Source: Diphasiastrum complanatum (Eukaryota > Streptophyta > Lycopodiopsida > Lycopodiales > Lycopodiaceae). From it: 64,000 nt of DNA. Each line of letters begins with the position of its first letter. The first letter of the stretch is position 1. The position numbers and the translations under genes are program-made. The notes beneath the pieces are model-generated. The model was not told the DNA's origin. It worked only from the letters and a program-made list of their open reading frames with translations, and searched no databases. Shown here one piece after another: positions 23,460 to 34,082 of the stretch. The stretch spans positions 1 through 64,000 of the forward strand of contig MU832655.1 of the NCBI GenBank assembly GCA_029204225.1, given 5' to 3'.

Positions 23460-23780
23460 CATGCCTATACATGAGTTCTCTTGGGTTCATCTATCCATTG
23501 GTGCATTATTTTGATGATATCTTGCAATCTTGTGTGTAGAATGCATAGTTTGCTATTTTTGGACCCACGCGTGGGAAGTACAATAGGGTACTATTATTGT
23601 ACAGACAACAACTTCATTTTATCATATATTTGATGTTTGATCAAGTTCTTATTGAGTTTGCATCTCTTGCATTGAGTAGATGTTGATTTTTTTACATTGG
23701 CAATGTTGTGAATTGTGTTGTCTTTCTAACCAATGATTAAGGAACACATTTTGGATCTTAATGGTCTAAAATTCTTCACA
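23083..23780 (+). mobile_element. Solo LTR (same family as copia D LTR)
   Basis: 698 bp, TGTGGAAATC...TTCTTCACA, flanked by TCCA at 23079-23082 and 23781-23784. The flanks rejoin into the surrounding hairpin-repeat sequence (compare 22461-22505), which supports a true insertion followed by LTR-LTR recombination. It has TATAAAAG at 23349-23356. Only 4 bp of target duplication are exact; copia normally makes 5. Confidence 0.85.
23382..23455 (+). repeat. (TC)37 microsatellite in solo LTR
   Basis: Counterpart of the tract at 21984-22055, again about 25 bp after the TATA box. Confidence 0.97.
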
Positions 23781-24314
23781 TCCAAAATATATGGTTTTTA
23801 ACTCAAACGTTGTTCGAGTAGGAGAATCCCAAACTCCCAAATAATAAGCAACAATTACATTCAGTGTATAAATGCTCAAAATCTCCAAGACAGATTCAAA
23901 GCATGTCTAGTTGAATATCGAAAGAACCTTGGTAAAAAGCCACTACATTAGAGAAAATATGGGCCCGAAGAGGGCCCTATAAGAAATGTCATGTCATTTT
24001 ATTTTGGATTTTTAGTAAAATAGATTATCTAGACATAATTAAGAATCAACAGTACTACCCTATTTTTTATGTGTGCTTGCATTTTAGCATACTATAAGAG
24101 TTTATTGGATTGTTTTTTTTTTTTTTGAGTGCTCAGATCATTGCCATTTCTGACAAAGAGCAAAACAAACTATGGCCACTTGGCAGCATGGTCTCAATGA
24201 TGATTAGAAACTCAGAATAAAAGTATTTAATGATTGGTGCAACGGCCAGCAAATGGCATGCAATGAAAAATGGCCAAAACCCCACAAAAATCAAATTTTT
24301 TTAATTTGTGTTCA

Positions 24315-24380
24315 TAATAGTGATCAATGGCCTAGCATGCTTGACCGTAATAGTGATCAATGGCCTAGCATGCTTGATCG
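24315..24380. repeat. 33-bp tandem duplication
   Basis: Two copies of TAATAGTGATCAATGGCC... at 24315-24347 and 24348-24380, differing by about one base (GACCG/GATCG). The near identity points to a recent duplication. Confidence 0.9.
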
Positions 24381-24479
24381 TAATGCTATTGCCAAGTAAA
24401 GATTTGCTTACTAAACCTTTGTATGAGGTAATAGAAAGTAGGTCCAAATTAGACCTTATCAATTTACCTAAGTTGTCAA

Positions 24480-24612
24480 AAATAGTAAATCCACTATTCT
24501 TAGGCCTTATTTAACTTTATAAAGTCTACCTCTAAGTTGAAAATACATATTAGCCTCAAAATCGCCAAATAAACTCAACGTGACTAAACTAAACTAGTTG
24601 ATATTTTTCACA
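24480..24612 (-). repeat. LTR fragment (minus strand), related to the copia D LTR
   Basis: Read on the minus strand it starts TGTGAAAAATATCAACTAG and continues like the solo LTR (GAGGCTAATATG, ACTTAGAGGTAGACTTTAT). It is preceded on that strand by a purine tract GTTGAAGAGGGAG (24613-24625). Homology fades after about 130 bp. Confidence 0.65.
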
Positions 24613-24628
24613 CTCCCTCTTCAACTAG

Positions 24629-27600
24629 TTTTACCACACAACTTTGATCTAACTTTAGGATCTCCATCCTAAGTATAGATCTCCTTTTTATGGTTTTATA
24701 AAAGCTTTTATAATTGATAGAAAAAATAGTGTCCACATTGAATGCTTCACTATATCTTACATTAATTGTACATATCAAGATGTAACTAAAACATTAAAAA
24801 CCAAATAGAATGTGAATGCAATGATTTCTCCATGCTTTAAACTTTGAACTCTTTGAAAAATAATAGCAAACAAACAATAAATGTGAGTAGTCAACCAATG
24901 CTTGCATGTCCTCTCCATCTTTGTCCTTTACATGTCTCCACCAAAAAAAATCATGAATGAGCATCCATTGTCATCTTGCCACCATCACTTGATGACTTGA
25001 CCCTAAATGAGTGATATAATGAGCCTCCCTTAGCTTCATTTCCATCAGCAAAACCAATAAAAAAATGCTAATGATACTTCATTGCCACATAATTCCATTT
25101 ACAACAAATCTCACCATTTTTAACTCACAAAATTCATCTTTTTATTATTTACTCAACATTACATATTTTGAAGCCATTGTGAAAGGATGCTCACAAGTAC
25201 CACAAGAAAAACGTAATCATGTTGTTTTGTTACACATTCTATTTCCCTTGCAAGCCGTGATTTTAATGTATTTACAATCAATGTTATTCAGATTATCATT
25301 GCTTCACAACTAATACCACTCCCTTGATCAAACCTCATAGATGCTGTAATGAGCTGTTGGCCATGATTGAAAATTATCATATTCTTTCCTCCATAATCTT
25401 TTTAACTAATTCTGTAATCAAGTACTCTACCAAAAAATTCAACAAATACACTATTTACTGAAGAGTCGTTTACAAGGGCTAGAGGAAGAACTTCAAATTC
25501 AATTTTAGGCTTCCCATATGGTATTAATCATTGCTGGGAGTCGCACCCCAATGAGTAGTAGGCAAACACTCTATAAAATGCCTCCAATATGTTGACGTTA
25601 CTACCATTCACATCAAAGGATTTTTTAATAGGTAGATGAACATGTTCGTTTATTAAGCTTAATTGGCTAGAACGCTCCAGTTTTTAACAATCCTAGTCGA
25701 CACTAGTAAACTTTCAAATAACACTTCAATGTTGAGTCAACTCTCTTAAATTTGAGACTCCGCAATATAGAAGCAATAAATCCATTTAAGACTCAGAAAG
25801 GAATTTGACCAATTCAATCATATTTTTGAAGTTTGCAATTGATATTGTAGATGCACCACAAAAAATCTCTAAAAATATAATGAGGTTATCACAACTAGTT
25901 CAAGCTTCTACGCTCACATGTTGAATAGAGTAATCACCTATGTACAAGAAACTGGCATCTCAATTCTTTAAAACATCAATCCTTAAAATCATGCTATTCA
26001 AAGTATATCAATATGCAAGAAAATTGACTCAACCTTTTATATGCTGCCACATAATGTTCATGATTGATTGATATGCTTGTTGTATAGAAAGCAAGACCAA
26101 ACAACGCAAGCAGGTCTTGAGTGCTCAGCTTCACAGAGATATACATATAAGGAATTCGTGTTTTGCAAAAAGCTGGTTGGCAACCTAATATACAGAATAT
26201 GCTTCATTTAGTCCAAAAGATTGTAGAGTATGTGTGGGTTAGAACAAAAATTAGAAAAAATGCTTCACAAAACAAAAATAATTTTTGTTGATGGTTAGAA
26301 CTAAGTTGACAATCTCTCAAATGTCAATAGTTTGACTCATTTCTTGTTATCATAAGCAAATTAAAACTCCTCCAGGAAAATTGGAAACTTTAAGAAATGC
26401 AACAAGAGAACCAAAGAGTCCTCGTAGATTCTAGGTGATTTTCTAGGTGATTTACCCTGTTACTCACCAACCTCATATGATTATCTACTCTCTCATGCCT
26501 TGTACGAGCATTTCAGTGCACTAGTTGGCACCCGCAGATACTGACAACATTCAGCTTTCTTATTCAGATAGTTTGGCTTGACCAACAGTCAACTACATGT
26601 AGCAGACTACTGGAAGTTGAATCTTGACTTTAATCATACTGTCCTTCCTCCCAAATGTACATGAGAAAATCAACCATCTCCTGCAAAACAAATTGCAAGA
26701 GGTAACCTGAAATGTTTTACATATGATAGTAAAGTCCTCATTTCCATTTAATCCAAACAAGATACTACAGTTGCTATTGGATTTTCAGAGACTCTTGCAA
26801 TTCAGGAGTCTTTACTCACAGCTAGAGGAACAGGCTGCACAAAGGGCCGGCTAGTGGTAAGCAAGTCTTCATAGGTTGCACTCCGACTGCAGGAACAATG
26901 GGTAAGTGAATCGTAAAAGGCTTCCAACTTTTGTAGGTATGTACATTAAGTGACAACCTTCCATATAATTGTCTGAGCCTTGTGGAAAATTTGTGAAGAC
27001 ATCAGTGCTTAATAATTGTCAGAAGAATACCGAAGTGGCAAATGTGTAACCTGAAAAGTGTATGTACTCTCCAATTTAAAATCGTACCTAATGACAGATT
27101 CACGTTTTTGTCGCGGACATCGGGGAAGATGAGCTCCTACCCACTCTCTTCTCCTTTCGTTCCATAAATCTAGAGCTGCATGAAATTGTAGTGACTAGTT
27201 TGATAACAAGTTTCACAACGCAATGTCCAACCTTGGTTGCTTAATCCAAATAGACAGACATTCCTAGCCTTCAGATATTATAAAACTGCCCTTTGTGATG
27301 GGGGTGGCCTTAATTGGACCAGAGTGATGAGTCTTTGTAAATTCTTCTGCACAACATTACCCCTGCACTCTGCATCTGCTCCACTAACCACTTGTTCCGG
27401 TGCTGCCTTTTGATAGCGCAAGGATTTTATTTGACATAAATAATATATGTTGAGAGGGGAAGATTTGATTATTAAGGCCTCTCACTGGCTAGCACAGGCA
27501 GCAGTCGCCCACGCTTGCAGTAAAATTAGGTGTCTTATTTATCCCCAGTCTTCATTAACAGAAAAGTCAGTGGACCTTTAACTTGGTAAATGAAACAAAG

Positions 27601-27652
27601 GACATCATTGGCTATTCCTTTCATGAACTTTCTTTTCAAAACTGACCTGTGT
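24629..27652. other. Mostly unassigned, no gene supported
   Basis: By position, the left part should be the interior of the minus-strand LTR element whose LTR begins at 24612, but I recognise no conserved retroelement motif in it. ORFs are short and AT-driven. From about 26.5 kb the composition is more balanced, but no exon could be defended. Confidence 0.4.
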
Positions 27653-27660
27653 ATGTGATG

Positions 27661-28466
27661 CTTAGAAGCCCGTTCCGAGCAAAATGGGTCGGAACATTCC
27701 GTTCCGGAACATACTTGTTCGGAACGTTTTATTTTTGTTCTAATGTCTATTACAGCTGCAGCTACCTGTGGAAAATTCAGGTCCATTCCAGGGACGGGCG
27801 AGCCATAGAGAATGAAAGGGAAATTAATATAAATTATTCAAGCTGATCGGAACTGGTTTAAGTGAACAGTCATGATAATCTGACTATATTTTTTTCAATA
27901 ATTTTGACTGAGCACTGCAAAGAGAAATCAATATTTTTCACGACTGTTCAGTGTTCAGTGTTGGATTATCAATGTTGAGGACCAGTTGCAGAATGCTTTT
28001 ACATGTTCATCAGAACGTAACTGGTTGTAGTAGCTTAACTGGGAGGTCAGCACACAAAAACTTCTCATGCGCAATATGAAACTAGAAGCATGTGCACATT
28101 ACATGTAAAAGTAGAAGTGTGTGCCCATCGCATCCAAAAATGTTGATTTCCCTTTGCAGCGTACAGCATCAAAGCACAGAATAAAGATGTTACGTGTAAA
28201 AATTCTTCCAAACATATTGATTTCTCTTTGCAGTGCACAGCACCAAAGCACGGAATAAACATATCAAATGAAGGATCACTAAGTTTGTTCCGGACATGCA
28301 TATTGATGTTCATAAGCAAACAGATTCAATCAGAGCTGAGCAAGGCAGAGAATGGAGGATGTGATGGCAGGAAGGATTAAGTTTTTCCTTTGTTAAAAAA
28401 ACATATTTTAAAGAAAAAAATTGGTCCCGTTCCAGAATACGTTCCATTCCGGAACGGGCAACTAAG
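27661..28466. mobile_element. hAT-like non-autonomous DNA transposon, 806 bp
   Basis: Terminal inverted repeats: left end CTTAGAAGCCCGTTCCG at 27661-27677; the right end read on the opposite strand is CTTAGTTGCCCGTTCCG (28450-28466), 15 of 17 matching. The flanks are a perfect 8-bp direct duplication ATGTGATG at 27653-27660 and 28467-28474; 8 bp is the hAT superfamily size. Both subterminal regions are packed with GTTCCG/CGGAAC motifs (for example 27692-27735 and 28430-28458), the usual kind of hAT transposase binding array. No transposase frame exists, so it depends on a partner in trans. The interior holds a 75-bp tandem duplication (about 28128-28277). Confidence 0.85.
28128..28277. repeat. 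75-bp tandem duplication inside the hAT-like element
   Basis: Two copies sharing TTGATTTC(C/T)CTTTGCAG, ACAGCA and CAAAGCAC(A/G)GAATAAA, offset by 75 bp. Confidence 0.75.
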
Positions 28467-28975
28467 ATGTGATGTGGCATTCAGTATCTATTAGAATTTT
28501 GTTTTATACTCAAAACTGGATGTGCTTTGTATCAATCTTCACAAGTCTTGCATCACAATGTATCTTTTTGTAGTTCTTGCGATGTGCCATTTCTAGTCAG
28601 AGGACACATTGACTAGCTCAGAGGACACATTAGTGCTTTTTCCGGTGCCTTTTGGTTTGTAGAGTAATTCATTTCTTTTAGCATTGTATGAAAACAAAAT
28701 TTAGCTTGTAGGGTTAATAAAGCACATAACCATGAATCACTGTAAGATCAGCATGTAGGGTACATGAACTAAAACAATTCCTATCAAATTTCCAGTTAAG
28801 TGGCCAAGGACATGGTTACAAATATTTAACAAATAGCGAGCCATTTTAAGGTCAATGCATTGGAGTAAATGACTCGAAACAGAGCCTATTGAATAAGATA
28901 TAAGTGGCCAGAAGACAAGCATACAAATATGACCAGTACATCACATATAGTTGGTTCTACAGACCCTAACCTTAC

Positions 28976-29204
28976 CAGGATTTACGAAAGAACTGCTCTC
29001 ATTGCCTCGGTTCTCTTGACCACTGACAGACGACGTACTCTTCTGTGAAGATCGTGAATGGTTTGTTTCCATCTCACTTGAGGACCACCACTCTTTTTGA
29101 GGAGTTGAGTGCCCATAAGCTCCTCTTCTAAAACCTGTATTGTTCCTTGACTTACTGGTTTTAGGGGTTGACGATTTGGCAAATCCTCCAACACAACCAC
29201 TGCT
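28976..29204 (-). other. Possible exon of an unrecognised host gene
   Basis: On the minus strand an open, Ser/Thr-rich reading (GCVGGFAKSSTPKTSKSRNN, then STPQKEWWSSSEMETNHS) lies between a candidate splice acceptor (TTTCAAACAG, ending at 29205) and a strong donor (CCTG/GTAAGG, at 28976/28975). The composition is unlike the surrounding AT-rich DNA. No partner exons were found within the window with confidence, and no domain is recognised. It may be an exon of a gene with long introns, an exon relic, or chance. Confidence 0.3.
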
Positions 29205-30540
29205 CTGTTTGAAATGCATATCTATGAGCATCAAAGTTATCGAATTTCAAATACTACTAGCTACACAGATTTTGAATAAGAATCGTGTCATTTGGATGAC
29301 AATTTGTGGAACATAGATCACATCACAAACTAAACAATGTGTGAAATGCATCCTATGTCAACATTTCAATGACTATAAGCCTTGAACCAGAGATAAAGAA
29401 AGTAAGTAAAAAGCAAACATATGCTAAGAGAAAGCTATATTAAGAATCTTAACTACATCAATTGCAATCCAATCAAGATTGCTCCATGTACAAACCAATA
29501 TGAATCAGGCAAACGGCTGAAATGTGGTTGGCTGGAAATATAGTTCTTGAAATGGATATCTGGGGTAGAAAAGTGCTCAATTCAGGAAAATACTTGCAAT
29601 TGATGGCACCAGTTTCATCAGACAGCACAAAAAGTTCAACTGGAATATTGATCATAATAATAGTGGTACATAGAGGCATGCAATTCTGATATCACCTTTG
29701 CAATATGAAAAGGTGGGTGGAAAAGTGCTCACCCCATGCATGCAGAGCACTTGCACTTCACCGTGCCAATTTCATGAGACAACAAAGAAGTAGACAAATA
29801 TGTATGATTGTACCAATTATTCCAGTTGCACAATGCCCATCTTGTGGAGGTGTCCTCTATGATCACAGGAATGTGAGGCTCGCCATGATATCCTGTTAAG
29901 ACAAGAATCACATCATTTGAAGTTGCAACCTTACATATGATTCCAGGTCTGGTTCTGGCACTTTCACAGTACATAAAGTGGAGCTAGAAGCTCTGTTGTA
30001 ATATACTTGGAGGTGCTACTAATATACTTTGAACACTCGAGCTAGCCATGGTACGTGCCATAGTCCAGTCTTTATAGATATTGGAACACACTTAAATACT
30101 ACTCATCCCATGTAAAATGTGAAGGCCATCCAACATAATAAAAGTTCTGCATCCATATGCAACATGAAGCTCGGATGAAGCTCTGAAAATCTGCGGGTAA
30201 CAATGATGACTTCCAGCATACCAAGACTCATCGATTTTAGCTACACTAGACAAAAGTCAAGAACTATTTGTATTGAGAGTAATACAGCTCATTCATAAAT
30301 TGCAATAACACATTTGAGTTGTCAAAAACTTTAAACTACCACAGCTAGAAGCACATATTTAGAAAAGTGGATAAAGGAGCAAATGTGGAGATGCCAGAAC
30401 ATGATATCAACGGTATCAGCAGAACTTAGTGATAAGTATGTCTTATACTAGTCAACATCAGCTCCCAGCATGTCACACATTCAAACCCCTGCATCTCTTA
30501 GGACATAGTACAATGAGCCATGATAAATGACTTGGGAGAG
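29205..30540. other. Unassigned, weak internal duplication
   Basis: No gene supported. Segments near 29568 and 29719 share GAAAAGTGCTCA, CTTGCA and TTTCATNAGACA in the same order about 151 bp apart, suggesting an old tandem duplication. Confidence 0.35.
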
Positions 30541-31995
30541 TGTTGTGCCCCTCGTTATGGACCTAACCAAACTCTGCCATGGGTTAGGGAAGCCCCAGTA
30601 ATGGTAAAGCAAGCCCATGTGGTTTGTACCGTGGTTTCAGTTATTAGTAATGGTTATACCTGACTTAATGGACCCTATGGGACCACGAGCTACCATGGGC
30701 TAGGACACATCATGCAACTTTTTGCGGGTAGAGAACACCTAGGGGATGAGTGACCATGCACATTGGGAAAGCTAGGGGATTGCTACTTCCTTTGGAAATC
30801 CTGGATAAGAGGTCAGATAGCATCTCGATGGATTTCGCAGATGGACAGCCTCGACCGCAAAACAAAAATGATTCTATTAGAGTACTCATGGATCGATTTA
30901 CTAGATTAGCTTTATTCATTCAGACTAAGGCAACAGTCACGAGTTCTGAATTAGCCCAAGTTTTTATGGAGTGTTTATTCATGCTCTATGAACTGCCTGA
31001 CTTTTGGTCGGCAGTGTTTCAAAAACTTGGAACTTCACTTAGTTTCAGTTCTTTTGGTCATCCAAAATCCGTTAGTTGGACAGAAAGAAAAAATAAGACT
31101 ATGGAGGATATGTTGTGTGCACACGTCTCACATAAGTAGTCTCGGTGAGAAACGTACCTCCCTTTTATCGGGCTTGATTATGATAGTCATAAGCATTCGG
31201 CTACTCGTTATAGGTTGTTTATGCTTATGTATGGATTCCAGCCTAAATCACCTAATGATGTTTATGCTTCAGGGATAAAGTTGCAAATTTCTTGATAATT
31301 ATGCAACAAATGATACAATTCGCTAAGAATAATTTCCAAAGTGAACAGGATTGTGCACAACATTACGCTAATTTGCAATGAACTCTTCGAAAATTTCAAG
31401 TTGGTGACTGGTATATTTACATATACCTAAGGATTCTAAATGAATGCATACTGGTAAGCATTACAAACTATCAACTAGCTTTCGTGGACCTTTTCAGGTA
31501 GTTAATAAAACCACCAAACCTTTAGCTTATTAGTTAGACCTTCCTGAAGAAATCAGAGTCCATTTCGTAATCCATGCGATTCGACTGAAGTTGATCTTAC
31601 ACAAAGGAAATACCGTGGGATCAGTGGAGGTTGGGATTGAAAAACGATTCTTCTTCACGTATTCCTTTGGTATCCAATAGACTATTACACAATAAAAACA
31701 AGAGATTAAGAAATTGTCTTCTTATAACACTTCGGCACATTGAAAAGGAAGAACCAAAGATAATAATGACTCTTGGGAGTTTAAAGAAAATTTTCTTAAC
31801 GAGGACATAAATATGTCTTTAAGAAAGAAAAAATGTTATTTCCTTGGTTATGGACTTAACCAAAGTTTGTCATGGGTTAGAGAAGCCCCAGTAATGTAGG
31901 GTGAATCCATATGGTTCAAATATTAGTATTGATTATACTTGATTAACCAGATCCTATGGAGCCATCCCCATGTAGCTTTGTATGGGTAGATGTCA
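30541..31995 (+). mobile_element. Gypsy chromovirus relic with LTR fragments (+)
   Basis: LTR-like copies start at 30541 (TGTTGTGCCCCTCG) and 31834 (TGTTATTTCCTTGG, after an AAGAAAGAAAAAA purine tract). They share GTTATGGAC, TAACCAAA, CATGGGTTAG and AAGCCCCAGTAATG. The left copy is cut at about 30735, so the 5' LTR end, gag and most of pol are deleted. Between them is a gypsy integrase remnant. Confidence 0.8.
30750..31830 (+). pseudogene. Gypsy integrase with chromodomain remnant
   Basis: Reads ISMDFADGQPRPQNKNDSIR, MDRFTRLALFIQTKATVTSS, LAQVFMECLFMLYELP, then jumps directly to DFWSAVFQKLGTSLSFS. The DIVSDRDPxFTS segment holding the second catalytic Asp is missing (junction about 31011). 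TERKNKTMEDMLCAHVSHK follows, keeping the catalytic Glu. After a stop at 31138 the C-terminal domain is frameshifted, and a chromodomain-like DSWEFKENFLNED can be read near 31766-31804. Inactive. Confidence 0.85.
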
Positions 31996-32289
31996 GACTC
32001 CGATCTGAAATTTCGATCCTTATTAATTTCCCTACATGCACATAACATCACAAAGCATGACACATGGTGGAACTGGCTGCCTTGTCTCCTCCCAACCTTT
32101 GTTGCATAGATTATGATGAGGAATGCCTCTCTCTAGGCTCACTTATGCACAATCCTCAAGCACTTAACCCAGACCCTTCCTAACGTTTACACATGGTCAA
32201 TTCCATGCACAATCGATACTTGCCATACGCAATACCCTGATACATAGGCAAGTGAGTAGGCTGACACGTGTCACTCTTACACGAGACCA

Positions 32290-32629
32290 AGTGTCCCAGT
32301 GAGCATGAGACACGTCATGTTTGGCAAGTCAACCTTGACATGCGTCATTCATTGGACCAAGTGTCCCAGTGAGCATATGGCACGTGTCCCGTTGACTAGT
32401 CAACTCTCCTACTTTTTAGGAGGTCAATGTAGCCACTCCTAATCAATGACCCAGTACCCTACATCAAAGCAACATGCGACTTAGAGGCTCAGAAGCTCTA
32501 ATAACAGTTTTATTTGCATTTCTTACAAAGGTCATTATAGGTCGATGAGTTAGCCATTTCTGTATTTACAAAACGTACAATTGTGCATAAAACAGTAAAC
32601 AACAGAGATAGGGAGTAACAACTGTAACA
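32290..32629 (-). repeat. 3' LTR of minus-strand gypsy relic
   Basis: Minus-strand start TGTTACAGTTGTTACTCCC at 32629, next to a purine tract GGGGGAAGGAA (32630-32640). Homologous to the plus-strand LTR at 39006-39370. Contains a 70-bp internal duplication (GACCAAGTGTCCCAGTGAGC at about 32284 and 32354). The left boundary is not resolved; sequence back to about 32000 may belong to it. Confidence 0.75.
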
Positions 32630-32718
32630 TTCCTTCCCCCATCAGGTAACATCGTCTACGATGGTGAAGTTAGGGTACAATGCACACAGACAGTCTATCA
32701 ACCATAACCAAGATAGAA

Positions 32719-34007
32719 TCATGTTGTAAACTGCGTACGAGGCAAGTTGGTGACAAATTCCATGGACTCCCATCTTCCTTTTGGCACAGGTAGTGGGTGT
32801 AATACTCCAAGAGTTTTAATCCTTTCAGCTTTATTGACCTGGCACTTCAGACAGTGCGTCACATAATGGTAAACATCCTTTTTGAGTTTAGGCCACCAGA
32901 AGATCAACTCATAGGTCTTATCCACACCAACAAGATGAGTTGCATTAGAGTACAAAATCCAATCTTTTGGACATCTTTCGACTTAAATCTTATCTGATGG
33001 TACCCTGTCCTGAGATCAATCTTAGTGAAGTATTTAGCCCCACCCAAGTGATCTACAAGGTCATCCATCCTGGGTAACGGATATTTATTCTTGATAGTCT
33101 CTTTGTTCAACCCCTTGTAATCCACGCACATCCAAAAACCTCCATCTTCCTTCGCTTTCAGAAGAACGGCAGCACCCCATGGTGACTTACTGGGTTGGAT
33201 ATGTCCCATCCTCAGATCTCTCCTCTTTCTAAGAGAACCTATAAGGCTGTCTAGAGATAGGTTGACTTCCTGGAATAAACTCTTTCTTGTGGTCTACTAA
33301 CCTAGACGGCGGTAAACCATGAGGTGATTTTGATGGAAAGACATCTTTATATTCACTTATGATCTGATTTTTCATTGCTTGTTCATGATCAAAATTGCAG
33401 AGAATTCACAACTATTTAGATATACATCAGAAACATCCACAATAGGTATTGCAAATACTTAAATACTATGAATAATCAAATGCTTCCATTATATTAACTG
33501 TAGAAATTCCATCCGATGGATGTACAAAATTGCTGCCAAATAAAGTAACTACCTTATCACCCTGCTTTAAAGTGAGAACATGCTTCTCAAAATCAATCAT
33601 CAGAGAAGGCGATTTACTAGTTAAGAATACATAACCAAAGATTACATCTATACTGGCTAGGGCTAAAATATGAAAATTAACTAATTCTCTAAAATCTTGC
33701 ATTTACACTGGGAGATTTGGCACTTTCACATTCCAAGTCTCCAACTCTACTCTTGAGCTAGATGAACCCTGTATCTATGATAGCTGGCTTCTGTTGTCAG
33801 GCTGAGTGTCTGAACAAGATGAGAATTAATGAAGTTATGAGTAGAACAATTGTCTAATAGGATACTAACGTCTTGATCTTTAACTGTGCTTGTTAACCGA
33901 AATAGTTTATTAGGCAAGAAAGAAGCAGTACTAAAAGAACATTCACACTCACAATCAAACAGGTTAGTTTCCAAAGTTTTACCTTTACCTCCAGGGATTT
34001 CGATCAT
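32719..34007 (-). pseudogene. Gypsy relic: protease, RT start fused to integrase
   Basis: Minus strand from 34007 down. Protease with LLDNCSTHNFINSHLVQTL, where gypsy has DSGATHNFI, so the catalytic DSG is changed to DNC. A protease-RT spacer at 33702-33466. RT from 33209 with [40 protein letters not shown] and KIDLRTGYHQIRFKSKD. At about 32955 RT is joined, with a frame change, to the integrase zinc domain (GVDKTYEL, FWWPKLKKDVYHYVTHCLKC), which ends at PKGRWESMEFVTNLPRT. The RT catalytic centre and RNase H are therefore deleted. The 3' LTR follows at 32629. Confidence 0.88.
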
Positions 34008-34082
34008 GTGAGTCGCAATTTAATCACTCAAGTGAAGGGAAGTACAAGATATTGGTCAATGCTCGGTTTAACATGCTAGGTT

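Larger units (their letters stand above)
22338..23830. repeat. Family of eight short hairpin repeats, interrupted by a solo LTR
   Basis: Copies of the core TAACTCGAGCANTGCTCGAGTTA or close variants at 22338, 22483, 22627, 22702, 22808, 22917, 22992 and 23809. Copy 22486-22502 has 8-bp perfect arms around one base; copy 22993-23013 has 10-bp perfect arms. Several are followed by GGAGAGCCCTAAACT and AAGCAACAATTACATTCAGT. The last copy was split from the others by the solo LTR at 23083-23780. A second recurring unit is CCCATGTGTTCACACT followed by AAGTGTTTACAGAT (22247, 22749, 23040). Confidence 0.8.

Noticed and set aside
22338-23830. CRISPR-like reading of the spaced palindromic repeats
   Set aside because: Plant nuclear context, irregular spacing of 75-145 bp, diverged repeats and no cas genes.
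25065-25313. 82-aa plus-strand ORF and Cys words on the minus strand near 25.2 kb, considered as a second copy of the Cys-rich protein at 56077-57450
   Set aside because: Only a few residues agree, without order or spacing; not enough to claim homology.
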